DNA of 64,000 nt from Morella rubra (lineage: Eukaryota > Streptophyta > Magnoliopsida > Fagales > Myricaceae), in contig CM025851.1 in the NCBI GenBank assembly GCA_003952965.2, forward strand, positions 28,050,936 to 28,114,935, read 5' to 3'. The position numbers and the translations under genes are program-made. The notes under the pieces are model-generated. The model was not told the origin of the DNA. It did no database searches and was given only the letters and a program-made list of their open reading frames with translations. This document shows positions 36,666-49,800 of this stretch, piece by piece; within the stretch, counting starts at the first letter, position 1; the number at the start of each line of letters is the position of its first letter.

Positions 36666-39600
36666 TAGGGGTGAAAACCAACTGTGGGCCGAACTGACTG
36701 GTTCGCTTTTCATAATTTCCTAACCATCGGTTGGGAGAACCGGCCGGGCCGACCAAGTTCGGGGGTCGGCCTGGTTCGGTCGGTTGGGCCCAATAACAAG
36801 CCCAAAATTAACATTTTTAAAATTTTAATTAAATGGCCCGAATTCATTTTATTTTTTTTAAGCCCAAATCTCTCTTTGTTCAGCCCATTCGGTGGCCAAA
36901 ATTTACCCCTTTTTTCAAATCTTTTACACGATTTAACACATTATAATGCAAGTTTTATGCTTCTTTGGGTTTTTGTAGTTGTGCATGCCGCATGGGTCCT
37001 AAGACTCCTAACAAATAACAGTTAACAACATACTTAAAAAAACAAAATAAGAAAAACAAATGGGCTATTTAACATCTAGCCCTAACAAGTATCAACTACC
37101 CAAAAAAAATAAAAAAGATAAATAAGCTACAAGTTAACAATTAACAACAACAAATAAATTAAAATTACAACAACCAAAAAAATTAAAATTAGAACAAGTT
37201 TCAAATATTCCAACTTCCATTACATTTAATCGTCAACTAGGCGCTTCTCGGACGGCCCAAGGATCTCCACTGTTGAAAATAAATAGCAAATCAAAGCAAG
37301 TTAAGTATACATAAATATAAATTGTGATTAAAATAAATTATAATTGACTAGATAAATTAAAATACCTGCTTCTTCTTTATATTTCTCTATATTTTCCACT
37401 AACTCATAATCAACAATGGACTCAGCAATAGAGTCTTCCCCTATCCAATTTTGTGCACATATAAGGGTTTCCACTGTTCGAGGAGCCAATGAACTCCGAT
37501 AAGGGTCTAGAACACGTCCTCTGGTGCTAAAAGCAGACTCAGAAGATACTGTAGAAATTGGGATAGCCATAACATCCCGAGCCATGCGAGCAAGAATAGG
37601 ATACTTAGATGCATTGGACTTCCACCACTGTAAAATATTGAATTCCTCAGTTCTTGTCTCACGACCATCAGTCAAATACTATTCTATCTCTGATTTGCCA
37701 TCACCTCTAGATGTAGACTCTTCAAGCCTTTCAAGGATGCAAGCCAACTTCAATTGGCGAGTTTGATTACCCTCCCCAACCTTATGCGTAGGACGAGAAG
37801 CTTGAGGTGTTGCTTCAACAGTACCAAACTTATCAGCATACTCCACACACAACCAATCAAACACATTTTTCACAAAGGTGAACATTACATCCCCCTCTTC
37901 AGTTGGATAGTTTTGCTTGAACCAAAGCCCTAAAGTAGTCAGCTTATACCTTGGATCAAGCACCACAGCAATAAACAACAACATATTCATTTTTGAAGAG
38001 ATCTCCCAATACTTATCATATTTTCTCTTCATACTCGTTGCAATATTTTTCAAAATATGATTACCACTTTCACACAAGTCACAAATATTCTCTTGGATAA
38101 TACAAATCTCTTGAAAGTAGATATTTGCAGTCACATTTGAAGATCCTAAAAACTGTATAGTAGCCTCATAAAACAACTCCAAAAATTGAACAAATAACCT
38201 CACTTGCTCCCAATCCATAAGCTGAGAAGGTCCCAAACGCAGTGACTCATTGGCACCTTCAGTAAAGTACTTCCTGTATGTGGGATCCTCATCATGGAGC
38301 CGGTCAAAGATCTTTTCATATTTCTCTGCTTTCTCCAACATCAGATAAGTAGAATTCCATCTTGTGGCAACATCAAGACACAACATAGCCTTAGATTCTA
38401 TGTTATCTTTTTCAGCACATCTCTTAAACCTATCCATCCTAGCTGGAGAAGATCTCACATACCTCACTGCATTGTGCACCCTTATGATAGACTCATCATA
38501 TTCTTTCAATCCCTCATTCACTACAAGGTTCAAAATATGGGCACAACACCTCATATGTAGAAATTGTCCATCAAGGGCGATGTTGGGTTTCAAGGGCTCC
38601 ATAAAAATTCAAGTGCAACATCATTTGAAGAGGCATTATCAACCGTGACAGTAAAAATCTTACTAGCAATACCCCACTCAAGAAGACACGCCTCAATATT
38701 CATCCCAAGTGTATCTCCTTTATGATTAGCAACCAAACAAAAGTTGATAATTCTCTTGTGCAATTTCCAATCATCATCAATGAAGTGTGCAGTGAGATAC
38801 ATATAATTCAAGTTCTAATTAGAAGTCCAAGTGTCGGTAGTGAGACAAACTCTACTAGAAAGTTACTTCAAAGATTTTTTCAACTTTGCTCTCTCTACAT
38901 TGTAGATCTTGAAACAATCCCTAGCAACCGTTATACGAGATGGCATCTGAAATCTAGGTTCAAACTTCTTCAAAAGCCTTATAAACCAACGACCCTCAAC
39001 AACTCTAAATGGGTGTTCATCACCAATAACAAACTCAGCAATTGCTTGTCGAAGGTCCTCAGCATTATACCTATGCATGATCATAGAACTAGAACTATTC
39101 CCCTCCCCCTCAGGTTTCTTATCAAAGCTCAATGTGGGCTGATTTTTATCAGCCACCCCAAACCAATAAGGGTATTTTTTTCATTGATTCTCCAGGTGGC
39201 TTATCATCAATGAAGTTCCATTTCTCTTAGAAAGACAATAATATTGTCTCCCACAATAGTTACACGAAGCTTTATATAAATGAGTAGGTAAACCCTCAAT
39301 CTTTGTAAAATGTTCCCATACTAATGAAGAATCTCTAGACTTTTTCCTTTTAGTAAAAGGTCGACTAGGGGCAGTATTAATACTAGGGTTATCATCATCA
39401 AGATCAATATGCACCTCATCCACCTCATCTTTAATATCAATCACATTTATGGGAGGCTCATTATCAGGGATACTTGTTGGAGTCTCTTCCATCTAGACCA
39501 CATTAAAAATAAAAAATAAAAATTAACAAACAATCCAACAGCATAAAATCATCAAACAATCCAACAACATAAAATCAGCAAATCATCCAACAAAACTAAA

Positions 39601-40361
39601 CTTAAATTCATCCAAATCCAACATCAAATCAGCCCTGGTCTCCGGTCTCCACAGAACCAACATAATCCTAACTTCCAATCTCTATCATAAACTAACAGTA
39701 ACTTAGTAAAATGGGAAATACTAACCTGATTTGATTCTTGACAACAGCAGTACAAAGAAATTAGTAGCTTTTTTGCAAATCACGAGCTCTGTAAAAACAA
39801 TAAGCAAAAGTCAATTTATTTTTCTTAAAAACAATAAGCAAAAGTCGGAGCAAAGGTCAAAAATCAAACAAATAAGGAGAAGAAAATCTAGGTGGGAAGA
39901 AGTTGAGAGAGAGATTTGGACCTGGAGGCCTGTGAGGCTAAGAGGCGACGTGGCCTTATGAGATAGAGAGAGCGAAGCCGAGAGAGAGACGCCCAGCGAG
40001 GCGCCGAGAGAGAGAGACGCCTAAGGGGTGGGGGGTAGCGGCTAGGGCATCGAGGACTTGGGGGGGAAAGAAAGGGAATTGGGGGAGAGGGTTTTGGGAG
40101 TCCACGAGGGGGGGTGGGGCAAGTTGGGTTAGTTTTTTTTTTTTTTTTCCGGCCCCCGTACCCAACATACCCTCGATTCGGTACCCAGAACCGTGGACCG
40201 AACCGATTAGGTCGGTTCTGGGTATTTTTGGGCTGAGAGTTGAACCGCGCTGGCCCAAAATTGGCCGGGCCATTTGGTTTCGGGCCGGTTTGGGTCAGCC
40301 CGGTCGACTCCGGCCCAAATTTGTGCATATCGGGTGCAACGGATTTTTCTTGTCATCCCCT
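36666..40361 (-). mobile_element. hAT transposon, Ac/RICESLEEPER type, degenerate
   Basis: A 3.7-kb element with a transposase relic on the minus strand. The left end reads taggggtgaaaac and the right end, read inward, gaggggatgacaag, which fits the short imperfect TIRs of this group. Both subterminal regions are GC-rich and full of ggttcgg / ggccggg words, typical transposase-binding repeats of Ac-like elements. No 8-bp target duplication could be matched (left ctgatcag, right ccgaaaaa), so at least one end has changed. Confidence 0.75.
37328..39492 (-). pseudogene. decayed hAT transposase with BED zinc finger
   Basis: Read on the minus strand from 39492: an acidic start (MEETPTSIPDNEPP), a BED-type zinc finger (WEHFTKI, C-NYC, then HLEN) to about 39185, then the transposase core in pieces: 39156-38863 (AEDLRQAIAEFVIGDEHPF), 38863-38600 (CLTTDTWTS, then FTVTVDNASSND), 38602-37679 (MRCCAHILNLVVNEGLK, LDVATRWNSTYLMLEKA, VLDPRYKL), and the C-terminal dimerisation region 37675-37400 (AFSTRGRVLDPYRSSLAP, LICAQNW). 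Stops follow LENQ, KKSLK, WTSN and KSEIE, and the frame shifts near 38600. The family (zinc finger BED domain-containing RICESLEEPER-like, Ac superfamily) is clear; the copy is dead. Confidence 0.93.
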
Positions 40362-41571
40362 CCGAAAAAAAAAAAAAAAACCCTCTTACCATTTAAAAAA
40401 TTGTATGTGAGGTAAAGAAAATACGTTTATCATTTAGTCATAAAAAAATGAAAAATTATAAAAATTACACTATAACCGGACAAAAAGATGTTTATCCAAA
40501 GCTTTTGTTGTCGTTGTTTTCAGAATATCACTGCGTTCAAAATAGTACGACGAAGTTAATTCATTCCCTCGTGACTAAATAACAAAAATCTGTCACATTC
40601 ATTGAACAAAAATCTTTCACAATTCATTGATGCATACATCAACGGATCAAAATAGGAGATCTTATCAAAACCAAGAGATAAATGGTTCCATTTTGGAAGA
40701 TTATTGTAGTTCGAAAACATAACTTATTTATCAAGGAATTTTTTAGTTGCTAGAATTTTGATCCTAATAAAATAATTATAAAAAATCTTCTTCCTTTTAT
40801 CAAATCATTTATTTGCATTACAAATAAATATAAAAAATTCATTCAAATAATCTCTTTCTTCATTTTTCACCAACTCCAACATCCTAAAATTTTAATCAAA
40901 ATATTGACACTCAAACACCGTAACATACTCTACAAATTTTTGGACTAAGAACCGCAGTTCAATTAAATACAATTAGCCCTCCAAAAGAAAAAAAAGAAAG
41001 TTAAAATTTAAGAAGCATGAACCATACTGGGTTGAGGAAGAATTAAGTTCCTGATTTGTTAAAGGACACGACAACTCATAGAATATATTTTAAAGTAGTA
41101 AATAGCTGTTCCTTTCTTTAAAAGTATAGAATTTTAAAATTTCACTAACAATATATCATTTGAGTTAATATATTTTTCACTTATTGCCTATGTGGGTCCT
41201 ACATTCTCCATCAATTACGTGAGATATTACCCATCCATTATGAAGTGAAGTATATATACTATGCACCGTCAGTCTATATTGTTGTTAATTTAATCTGAAA
41301 GTGATTTTCTGACAAATAAATTAAAATCCTATCCTCATAATGTTGTAGGGTAAAACAAAAGTAAACTATATTAACTACAATAAAAAAAGAAGTTGGCTCC
41401 AATATAAATTTGGAGCTCTGCCAGTTATAGATACTTTCATTGCTTCTAATAATTATCTATTGCTCAGTTTCCGCTTGTTCACGATTGGTTGAGGAGGGTG
41501 GTGACAATAGTTTTCGTAATTATTAATTGTGATAAGTCGGTAGGTAACTAATTAGATAAGCTTCAAGTTTT

Positions 41572-41883
41572 GGGAAAAATCACTTTAAACTTTTAAATTA
41601 TTAAAACAATCTAAAGCATGAGTTTTAAGTATAATTTTTGACACATTGAATCTAATAATTATTAAATTTCATCCATTTGTATTTATAAAAAGATCAAATT
41701 ATCAAATTTGTGACACATGTTTATAAATGAACTATGTGGTATGGTTTTGACTGTCAGATGTTATATTAGAGCGTAATTTGATTAATTGTGAAAATTAGAG
41801 AATTCAGTACGTTAAGAATGATAATTTAGATCCTTATTTAAAATTCTATTAAATAGTTAGATGGCCTAAAGTGACTTTTTCTC
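41572..41883. mobile_element. MITE, MULE-like
   Basis: The left end gggaaaaatcactttaaac and the right end reverse complement gagaaaaagtcactttaggc form an imperfect TIR. Flanks tcaagtttt and ttaactttt agree at 7 of 9 bases. Confidence 0.5.
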
Positions 41884-41987
41884 TTAACTTTTGTATTACC
41901 AAAATTTTTTTGGTCAAATAAGATGGCAGTAGCTGTTTGGTGTAAAGTTAATGATTTTAAGCGTAAATGTATCTACTGTTTCTGTGA

Positions 41988-42204
41988 TATAAGAAAGTTA
42001 TTAAATTAATCCATTTAATAAGATTTTCGTTAAAAATATACTGTCTATTATGTTAGTGAGCTATTAGGTGTATTTAGACACTTGGTGCGATATGATTGGC
42101 GTTTGACTAACCTTTGTCGTTAGTGTAAAGAGACGGAAATGAATAGAAAAAACTTATTTTTAACGAAAAATTTATTAAAAGACTAATTTATAATTTTTAA
42201 ATAG
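41988..42204. mobile_element. MITE with about 50-bp TIRs
   Basis: The arms pair around tttttaacgaaaatcttatta (reverse complement of 42005-42045 region) and tttttaacgaaaaatttatta near 42160-42180, with further AT-rich matching outward. Part of it (42060-42190) resembles 26560-26690, so the family is dispersed in this window. Confidence 0.45.
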
Positions 42205-42826
42205 TACGGGAAATATGGGTCCATGAATGCTACAACTTCATAATACCGTTTGAGCCATCCGTCGGCGCTCAATTATGTTCTCCACGCTGCGACAAAGTAA
42301 AGTGAGAGGAAAAAAAAAGAAGAAAAGGCTAACGTGGTCTGTGCACTAAATCCATGGTCCCCTACAACCCAACTCATCTCGTCCGTTGCATCTGGACGTA
42401 AAGTTGTGTGGACCAGATCCAAGGTCGGTGGTCCCGGCATCCGACTCACCTCCAACACTTTAACTTCTGTTTTCCTTTTCTTATAATTCAAGCACAAAGC
42501 CTATCCATTCTTCTTTAATCATTAACTTTAATTGGTAAGTTGACAAATATTACTAATAATTTCTGAACAATTACTCTACTTATAAGTGTCTAGAAGTAAC
42601 AAGATGTGTCTAGAAATCAGGTGCACTTTATTAGAAAAATATATTTGAAATAAAAGTAATTATTTCACACGTCAGCTCCTATCATAAGTTGACACATATT
42701 ATCCAAAACTTGAATTATATGACTTTAATTTTTTTAATTTTTTTTCTAATTTTTATATTGTTTTGTGTTTTTTTTAAATAGTTTAAATAAATTTATCTGT
42801 TTTATCTTTTTAGCTGAGGTAACATA

Positions 42827-42986
42827 GGGGGCGTTTGTTTGTCTAATTTTTTGGAGGCTCAAAATTTCCACCACATCAAATCTCAATAAACGTCACACTT
42901 TTCACAAACTCTAATAAACTTCAACATTTAAAAGATTCTCAAAATTTTGAGAATATTGCTCAAAATTTCAACAAACAAACACCCCT
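42827..42986. mobile_element. MITE, gtttgttt family, copy 1
   Basis: 160 bp. Begins gggggcgtttgtttgtc and ends, read inward, aggggtgtttgtttgtt. Flanked by ata on both sides. It shares internal words (cttttcacaaactctaataa) with the copies at 43169 and 50567. Confidence 0.7.
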
Positions 42987-43168
42987 ATATACTATTTATG
43001 TGACTTAGAATTTTTAATTTTCATAATTAATTAATTTAATTATAAGTTACATGTATCTACTTATGAGAAGAGATAACTATTAATAGTTAACTTTATGAAG
43101 GTAAATTTAATAGAAGAACTTATTTTGACAACAAGAATTTATGAGAATTTTATAAGTATTTTGAAATT

Positions 43169-43353
43169 GATGTCCCGTTTGTTTCTCCAATATTTTGGGA
43201 CATAGAAGTTTCCAACAAAATAAACATATTCTAAAATTTTTAATTTTTACACATACATATTTCACCTTTCACAAACTCTAATAAATCTCAATAAAATAAA
43301 AATTTCTAAAATTTTAAAAATATTTCTCAAATTTTTGACAAACAAACACTCAC
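43169..43353. mobile_element. MITE, gtttgttt family, copy 2
   Basis: Close relative of the copy at 50567-50749 (shared: ccaatattttgggacat, tttttacacatacat, ttcacctttcacaaac, aatctcaataaa). Ends are placed by that match; no clear target duplication. Confidence 0.65.
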
Positions 43354-43893
43354 ATAGAGATCTCGTTATTTGCAATTTTTACCGAACAGAGCTTTTTGTT
43401 AAGAGAGAAGGAAATCAGGAATTGAGATTTGTCGGAGCTGGCGAGTGTTGGGCAATGGGGGCGCACAGCAACCGAGGGTTGGGTAGGGCAATTGGGACGC
43501 AAGGCTGTGTCAATTCTCCTCAGATCTCCACCGTCGATTATCAGACCATTCATGAAGTTTAAAAGCCACGTGGGACCACAATCATATTGCTCTCTAGCTA
43601 AAGCCAAATGGGAAACCCGCGGCGGATGCTATACTGACCAACCAGAAAATGCCACGTGGCTTCTAGCACCATCTACAAAGTACAGGTATTGGGTCGATGA
43701 TTTTCCAATTATTTATTCCGTAGTTAACTATTTAACACCCTCTTTCGGAAGATATTTATGAGTAACAAATTAATTAATTAATCCACTAGGCGAAGAAAAG
43801 GTAATTGACTATTTTTATTAAATAATATATTTAATTTGACAAAAGCTGGAAGCCTGGAACTCGGGGCAACCTCCTCTGCGCAACACGTTTGCG

Positions 43894-46800
43894 ATGGCTT
43901 CGCAAGTCTCTCTCTCCTCCTCTCTGTCCCCTCCGTCCACTCCTGCTTCTTCTTGTCTGCAACTTCAACGGCGAATCTTTCTTTCTTCATTCAGAATCCA
44001 AGCTACTTCTTCTCCTTCTTCGGTTTCTACTTCAACTGCTGCTTCGAATCCGTGTCCGAAAGTCGTGGTCACCAGAGAACGTGGCAAGAACGGCAAGCTT
44101 ATCCAAGCTCTGGTATTCGTCTTATCTGGTGCTCTGAAATTATCTGAGATTTTCGTCAGGTTTCTCGATTTTGTGTTCTCTTAAGATTTCTAGCGTTTCA
44201 AATGGCCTTTTTTGGGTCTCTCTTGCCTTTTTCTTTTCGATCCTGTGAATGAATCTGCTAGTCTTGTTCTTCGTGTTTATCTCTAAGATATCCACGTTAG
44301 AAGAATTCTGCATCATCACGGCTTGAGATGTAATATGTCACATTAGGTGTTTGATTCAATGTGGAAAAGAACGTGGCATTGTCAGCATTCTACTTGTTTA
44401 TCCATTTAGCTCATTTTTTTCTTTCTCATGGAAATTCTCGATTAAGAAGGCGACATTCTTGGTGATTGAACTAACTATATTTTGATGCCTGAAAGAAATC
44501 AATAAACTTGGGTTGAATCTCTTGCATTTGCTGCATGTACCATTGTGGCTGATGTTCCATATTTTTTTTCATCAATTTTAGAAAAGCCTTTTTACGCTGT
44601 ATTCGGTTCAGTTTATACGAGAAAAAATGGAAAAAAGGGGTAAAAAAAAGGCAAGGAGCACAATTTTATATTTGCACAATTTTCTATGGCAAGAAGGTCA
44701 AGAGAAAATTTATAGGATGTAAGAAAATTGTGGGTGTATTTTTTCCTTACAATTTACTGTCGCTCTAAATCTCAGCTCTTTCGAAAGGAAATTTTGGCGG
44801 GCCGTCTTTGAAGATTCTATGATTTTCCTTATGCTTTCTTTCCATTTTTCAGTTACTACCCTATTCCTGGAATGGAAGGAAAATTATCCTTTTTCTTCTG
44901 TTTTCTTTTTTTTTTGGATAAAGAATGGCGTCAGCATGGTATTACTGAAGTACTTCCATTTTTTCCCTCGATATGTGCAAAACTTATTCGCTGTTAATTT
45001 TCTTTGCTTCATGCATGTCTTGTCTTTCGTCTACTAAAATAACATTTTTCTCCATCGAAGTCATAGTTATTAGAACTATAAGGATATTTTTTGTTTAATA
45101 ATATTTAACTATTTTCCAGTTTTTGAATTTTGTATAAACCAGCATGATGATGCCTATTGCTGAGTTCGCTTAGGTTTTGTTTCCCATACTCCACAAGATA
45201 TTGCATCAAACTTCTTGTGTATCGTGCTTGCTCCTGTGTCTCCAGTGGACAGATTTCTTGGTCTGTCCACCCACAAGAAAACTTGTTATAGCGTGTTGTT
45301 GCATATGTGGTCAAAAGGAGAAGGAATTAAGATGAAATTTGCAATTTTGAGTACAGGCCAGGCAAGGGATCAACTGCCTGGAGCTTCCGCTCATTCAGCA
45401 TACACAAGGGCCTGATACGGATAGGCTTTCTTCTGTGTTAAGTGGTACAATCCTGATCTTTATGCTTTAGCCTGTTGATACTTTGGGATGATCTATTTGG
45501 TGTTAAATCCGAGTGAGTCCATTCTACCAGGGATTATAGTTAGTACATTCTTTGGACTGGCTTTAGCTCACACAATGATTGTTTCATTCCTCTCTTTTGC
45601 ATGGCTGCTCATACGAGTAGCTAGAGTAGAATGAACCAGAGTAAAATGATACAGCATGCTTTTTATCAAATGCGACACCGGATTTGTGCCTATCACAAGT
45701 TAACCTATATGTTTTAAGCCTTGAACAATTGGGTCTCATAAATATGAAAGGAAACATGGTGCAGACAGCATCTGGTGTAGGTCCAGGGTTCAACTACCTC
45801 GACCTGTTTTAAATATCAAGTGCTTTTTATTATTTATTTTAATTGTGTATGCTCAGACAACAGGGTGGCTTTTTTACGAATAGATATTGTGATCGGAATC
45901 AGTGGTTAGTCCTGACATAGTCGTTGGTGTAATTGTAGGATTTACTTTTCACTTTGTTTCTTCTTTGTGTGGTTCTGGCAGCAGACATGTCGTTTGATTG
46001 GATTGTCATAACCTCCCCTGAGGCAGGGTCAGTCTTTCTGGAGGCATGGAGGTATGGGTTAGAACTTTCAATGAATTTTGTTCCTGCAAAATTTTTGGAA
46101 AGATTGTGTTGAGTTTTGTGTTCAAAGTGTGTCCCTTCTGTTTTCTCATCTGCTTGTCATCCTTAATCCCTGGATGTTGTACGTTTCTGACTAAATTGTT
46201 TTTGCTATATTTATGCTTGTGTTTATCAGGTTTTTCTTGGTTTGTTATGCCTGAGGTGTCAAAACTCTTTGTTAGATTATTGTTGCGCACATATACAGGC
46301 ACACAGATAGAATCTTGGAAACTGTATGTAATGCATGTAGATTGTGCGTTATGGATACATTCCGTAGTATGCTAGATGCAATTTAGCTTTTCATAAAATA
46401 GGATGTCTCACTTATCCAAAATATAGAGATGGTGTCCTAGAATGTGGTTTCATAAGATACTTTTAACCCCCTATTTTCGTGAATAGCTTGGCGAGAATGA
46501 TAACTTGGTCTTTGTTTAAAACCTTAGGGCTGCTGGGACCCCAAATGTCAACGTGGGTGTTGTGGGAGCTGGTACGGCAAGTGTTTTTGAGGACGTAATG
46601 CAGTTCTCCAAGCAGTCACTCAATGTTGCCTTTGCACCCTCAAAAGGTACTTGTTCATTTACATATTTACAGACTTGCAGTTGTATTTGGACATGAATTT
46701 TATTGCCTTTTATGCTTCTTTTGGTCAGTAGAGCCAAGTATAAGTAGAAGAAGGGGATGACATAGGAATCCTCTACGGTGGGCAGTAGATGGCTTCTAAA

Positions 46801-49800
46801 ATAAGAACGTGGATGATTAACGTAAATTAAATTTTCTACATTTCAGATTGCTGAAGATGTTAGAAAATTACGTAATGCAGAGTCTATGATTCTGTAGATT
46901 TAAATTGTTACAGTGAGGAGACAACTAATTCCTTTCATTTTAGTGGGTTCTGCTTTTACATTTAGGATTTAACTCCATCAACACGCGCACACACACCACA
47001 TCACAAGCACATAGAGCTACATATGCATATAATGTTTTGTTTTAGGAATCATGTTGTGAGTTTCTTCTGAGTCTGCACAATGGCTAACAGGTTTTCCTGT
47101 CAATGGTATTTAGATTATTGGATAATTCATGTTCGCTATGTTGATTACTGGATAAGCATAAATGTGTGAGTATTTTATCGTATGTTGTAGCCACGGGTAA
47201 GGTTCTTGCTTCTGAGCTTCCAAAGAATGGGAACAAATGCAGAGTATTATATCCTGCTTCTGCAAGAGCTAGCAATGAGATTGGTATGTGAAATATTCCT
47301 TTTATATAGATACCTTTACATTGGGGCCATCTTAACACTGGAAATTTCTCAAATGTCATTTCTATTGAGGTCCCAAATGTGATATTAACTTCCACTTCCG
47401 TCGTAGATTGTGAAATCATGGATATGCTAAGTTTCATATTAGATGTTTCCTACCTGGATTTTTTAGGTAAATGTAATTTTGACTTGTTATTTTGGGAGTG
47501 CAGTGGAGATGTGCTATTGCATCCCTAGGTCATGCATTATGTACTAAATATTTTATGAGATTGCTTTGCATAATCAATCTGCTTAGTTCGCACTGTAGTA
47601 CTTGTAATAAATGGTAGGTTAGATGATAAGCAGTGTAATGAGGCCAGTAACACTTACGTTGGAGGCGCAAGCGGTGGATAGTAATGAACTGTTATATTGA
47701 AGTGGTAAACCAAAATTAAGCACCAACGGCTATCTCAGGACCTACAAAATACTGCTAGTCAGGCACAAAAAGTTCCAAGAAATTCAAAATAACACTTGTG
47801 CGGTATGCTAGAGCACTCTGCAGAACCTGTTTCAGGTTAAATCCTGAAGAAGATACATATCAAGAGACCAAGAATAAGTGTCAAAAGGTGCCGTGTGAAG
47901 TTTGAAGAGAAGGGTAGAACTATATAACCAGGAAGTGGATTAAAATTTCATAGCGTAATAAAGCCTTTGGTTGAGGCTGCCAGTATATAGAATTCATTCA
48001 CTGCAGAGAAGTGTACATGCTGACTCTATTAGGTGTTTCTTTGAATTTCTTCAATTTCATTTTTAGAAAGCAACATTTCATTGTGGCCTTGTTCATAATG
48101 CATTACTTTATTTGTCTACAACATACTGTATATGTTGCTTTTATTTTTTTCTACCAGTCTTGCCCAGCCTCATCTGTATTTGAGCTAAGAATAGTTCGAG
48201 TGTGATAATGATAGCATCCATTTTCTCCCCTTGATGTTTGTCTATTGCTCTTAGAGATTTCATCTTCCATGAAGCTTCTTGGGGAGTTCCTGTATTTGAA
48301 TGTCTAATTAGCGTTCATGTTCTGCTGATTTAGGAAATATTTATTGCATAAATAGTTTTTGTAATTGGTAACTTTCTCATGTACGGGAATCTCCTTCTTG
48401 TCTTATATCTAGAAGGAAGGTGTACTAGCCCGAGCTAAATAGTTTGAAGTCTTTATGGATCATGGTTTAGTGGCCATCCTGCATATTTGAAGTTTATCAT
48501 TTTTATATTTATATCTAACCCAGGGTGTGAGAAATAATCTTTACGCCCTATTATGTTGTATTTGCTGCAGAGGAAGGCTTATCTAACCGGGGATTTGAGG
48601 TGACAAGGCTAAATACATATACAACGGTAAAGCGTTTACCATCGGTGGTGAATCTGTTGCCTTCTATTTGCTCTGTGAATGAGTTAAACTTTGTATTGAC
48701 ATATTGCTCAGGAGGAAAATGAAAAAAAGTAATTTTATTCACATAAGAAATGAGACAGCCTTGTGTTTCATCTTCAGCATGTTGGTGTACTTTTCTATTA
48801 AAACTTCTTCTCATCAATGTTTAAATGTCAGGTGACTCTGAAAATATGTGCTTACCAATAGATTCTAATTGACCAACTCTGCTTCTTAAGCTTTTCTAAA
48901 ATCAATTCTCAATATTTGCCTATTTTCTTTCACACACTGACTTCACTTGTCATATAACACCTTTGCTAATGAGAACTTTGCTTCTATTATTTGCTTATCC
49001 ACCTATGTGGAGGTGCAGTTTGATGGATGATCATTGTTCTGATGTACTTTTTTATTCAACCGTTTTAGTTGATCATGTCTTGAGTTCAGTCCTCACAGTT
49101 TCAGAGGTTCAGATGGTTGTAGGAAGTAGGAACTCCATTGGCTAGCCTGTATTTGTGAATTCTGTCTAAAGGCAGATTAGGTAAACAATTTTTTTGGTTG
49201 CTTTTCTTCAAGTGTAGAAACGTCATGGTTACTGTGCATTGATTTATGTATAAGTAATCCATGCCTTAATAGTCCAATTTGCCTAAAACGCTGGCTCCAG
49301 GCCCCTTATATATTGCTTAGATGGCATCATCATTTTCACCAGCTGCACTGTTGTGCACAATGCTCGGTGAGTTTCTTCTTCTTAGACTTAGCTTGTTCCC
49401 AACCTAATTACCTAGGAGAGCCTCATTGCTATAAAATTGGATTGCTGGTTGTCTATATAGTTAGTCTTCATATTATTATGGGCAAATAATTGGATGTTGC
49501 CCCTGCCTTCCAAATCAGTCTTTTTGTCTTGTCATATGGGTAGGGTAACTTCTATATATATATATATATATTTTGTTAAGCCATACTTCATTAAAAGAAC
49601 CAAACTGAAAAACGTAAACAGAGTCAAGGAGGATCAGCTCCTATCTCTGTATATATTTGCCTGTAATTGGTTGCAATTTTTGGTACATGAGGACTAATTC
49701 AAGTGGATAATTTACGAGATCCCTTCTGCTAATTATGTCAGTTGCACCCTGATTGGAAAGGATTTCTTCCAGGTACCTGTACAGCATGTTGACGCGATGC

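Larger units (their letters stand above)
40362..43893. other. intergenic DNA with several MITEs, then UROS promoter region
   Basis: No gene on either strand. MITEs are listed separately. The 150 bp before 43894 are the likely UROS promoter and leader; no clear TATA box was seen. Confidence 0.5.
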
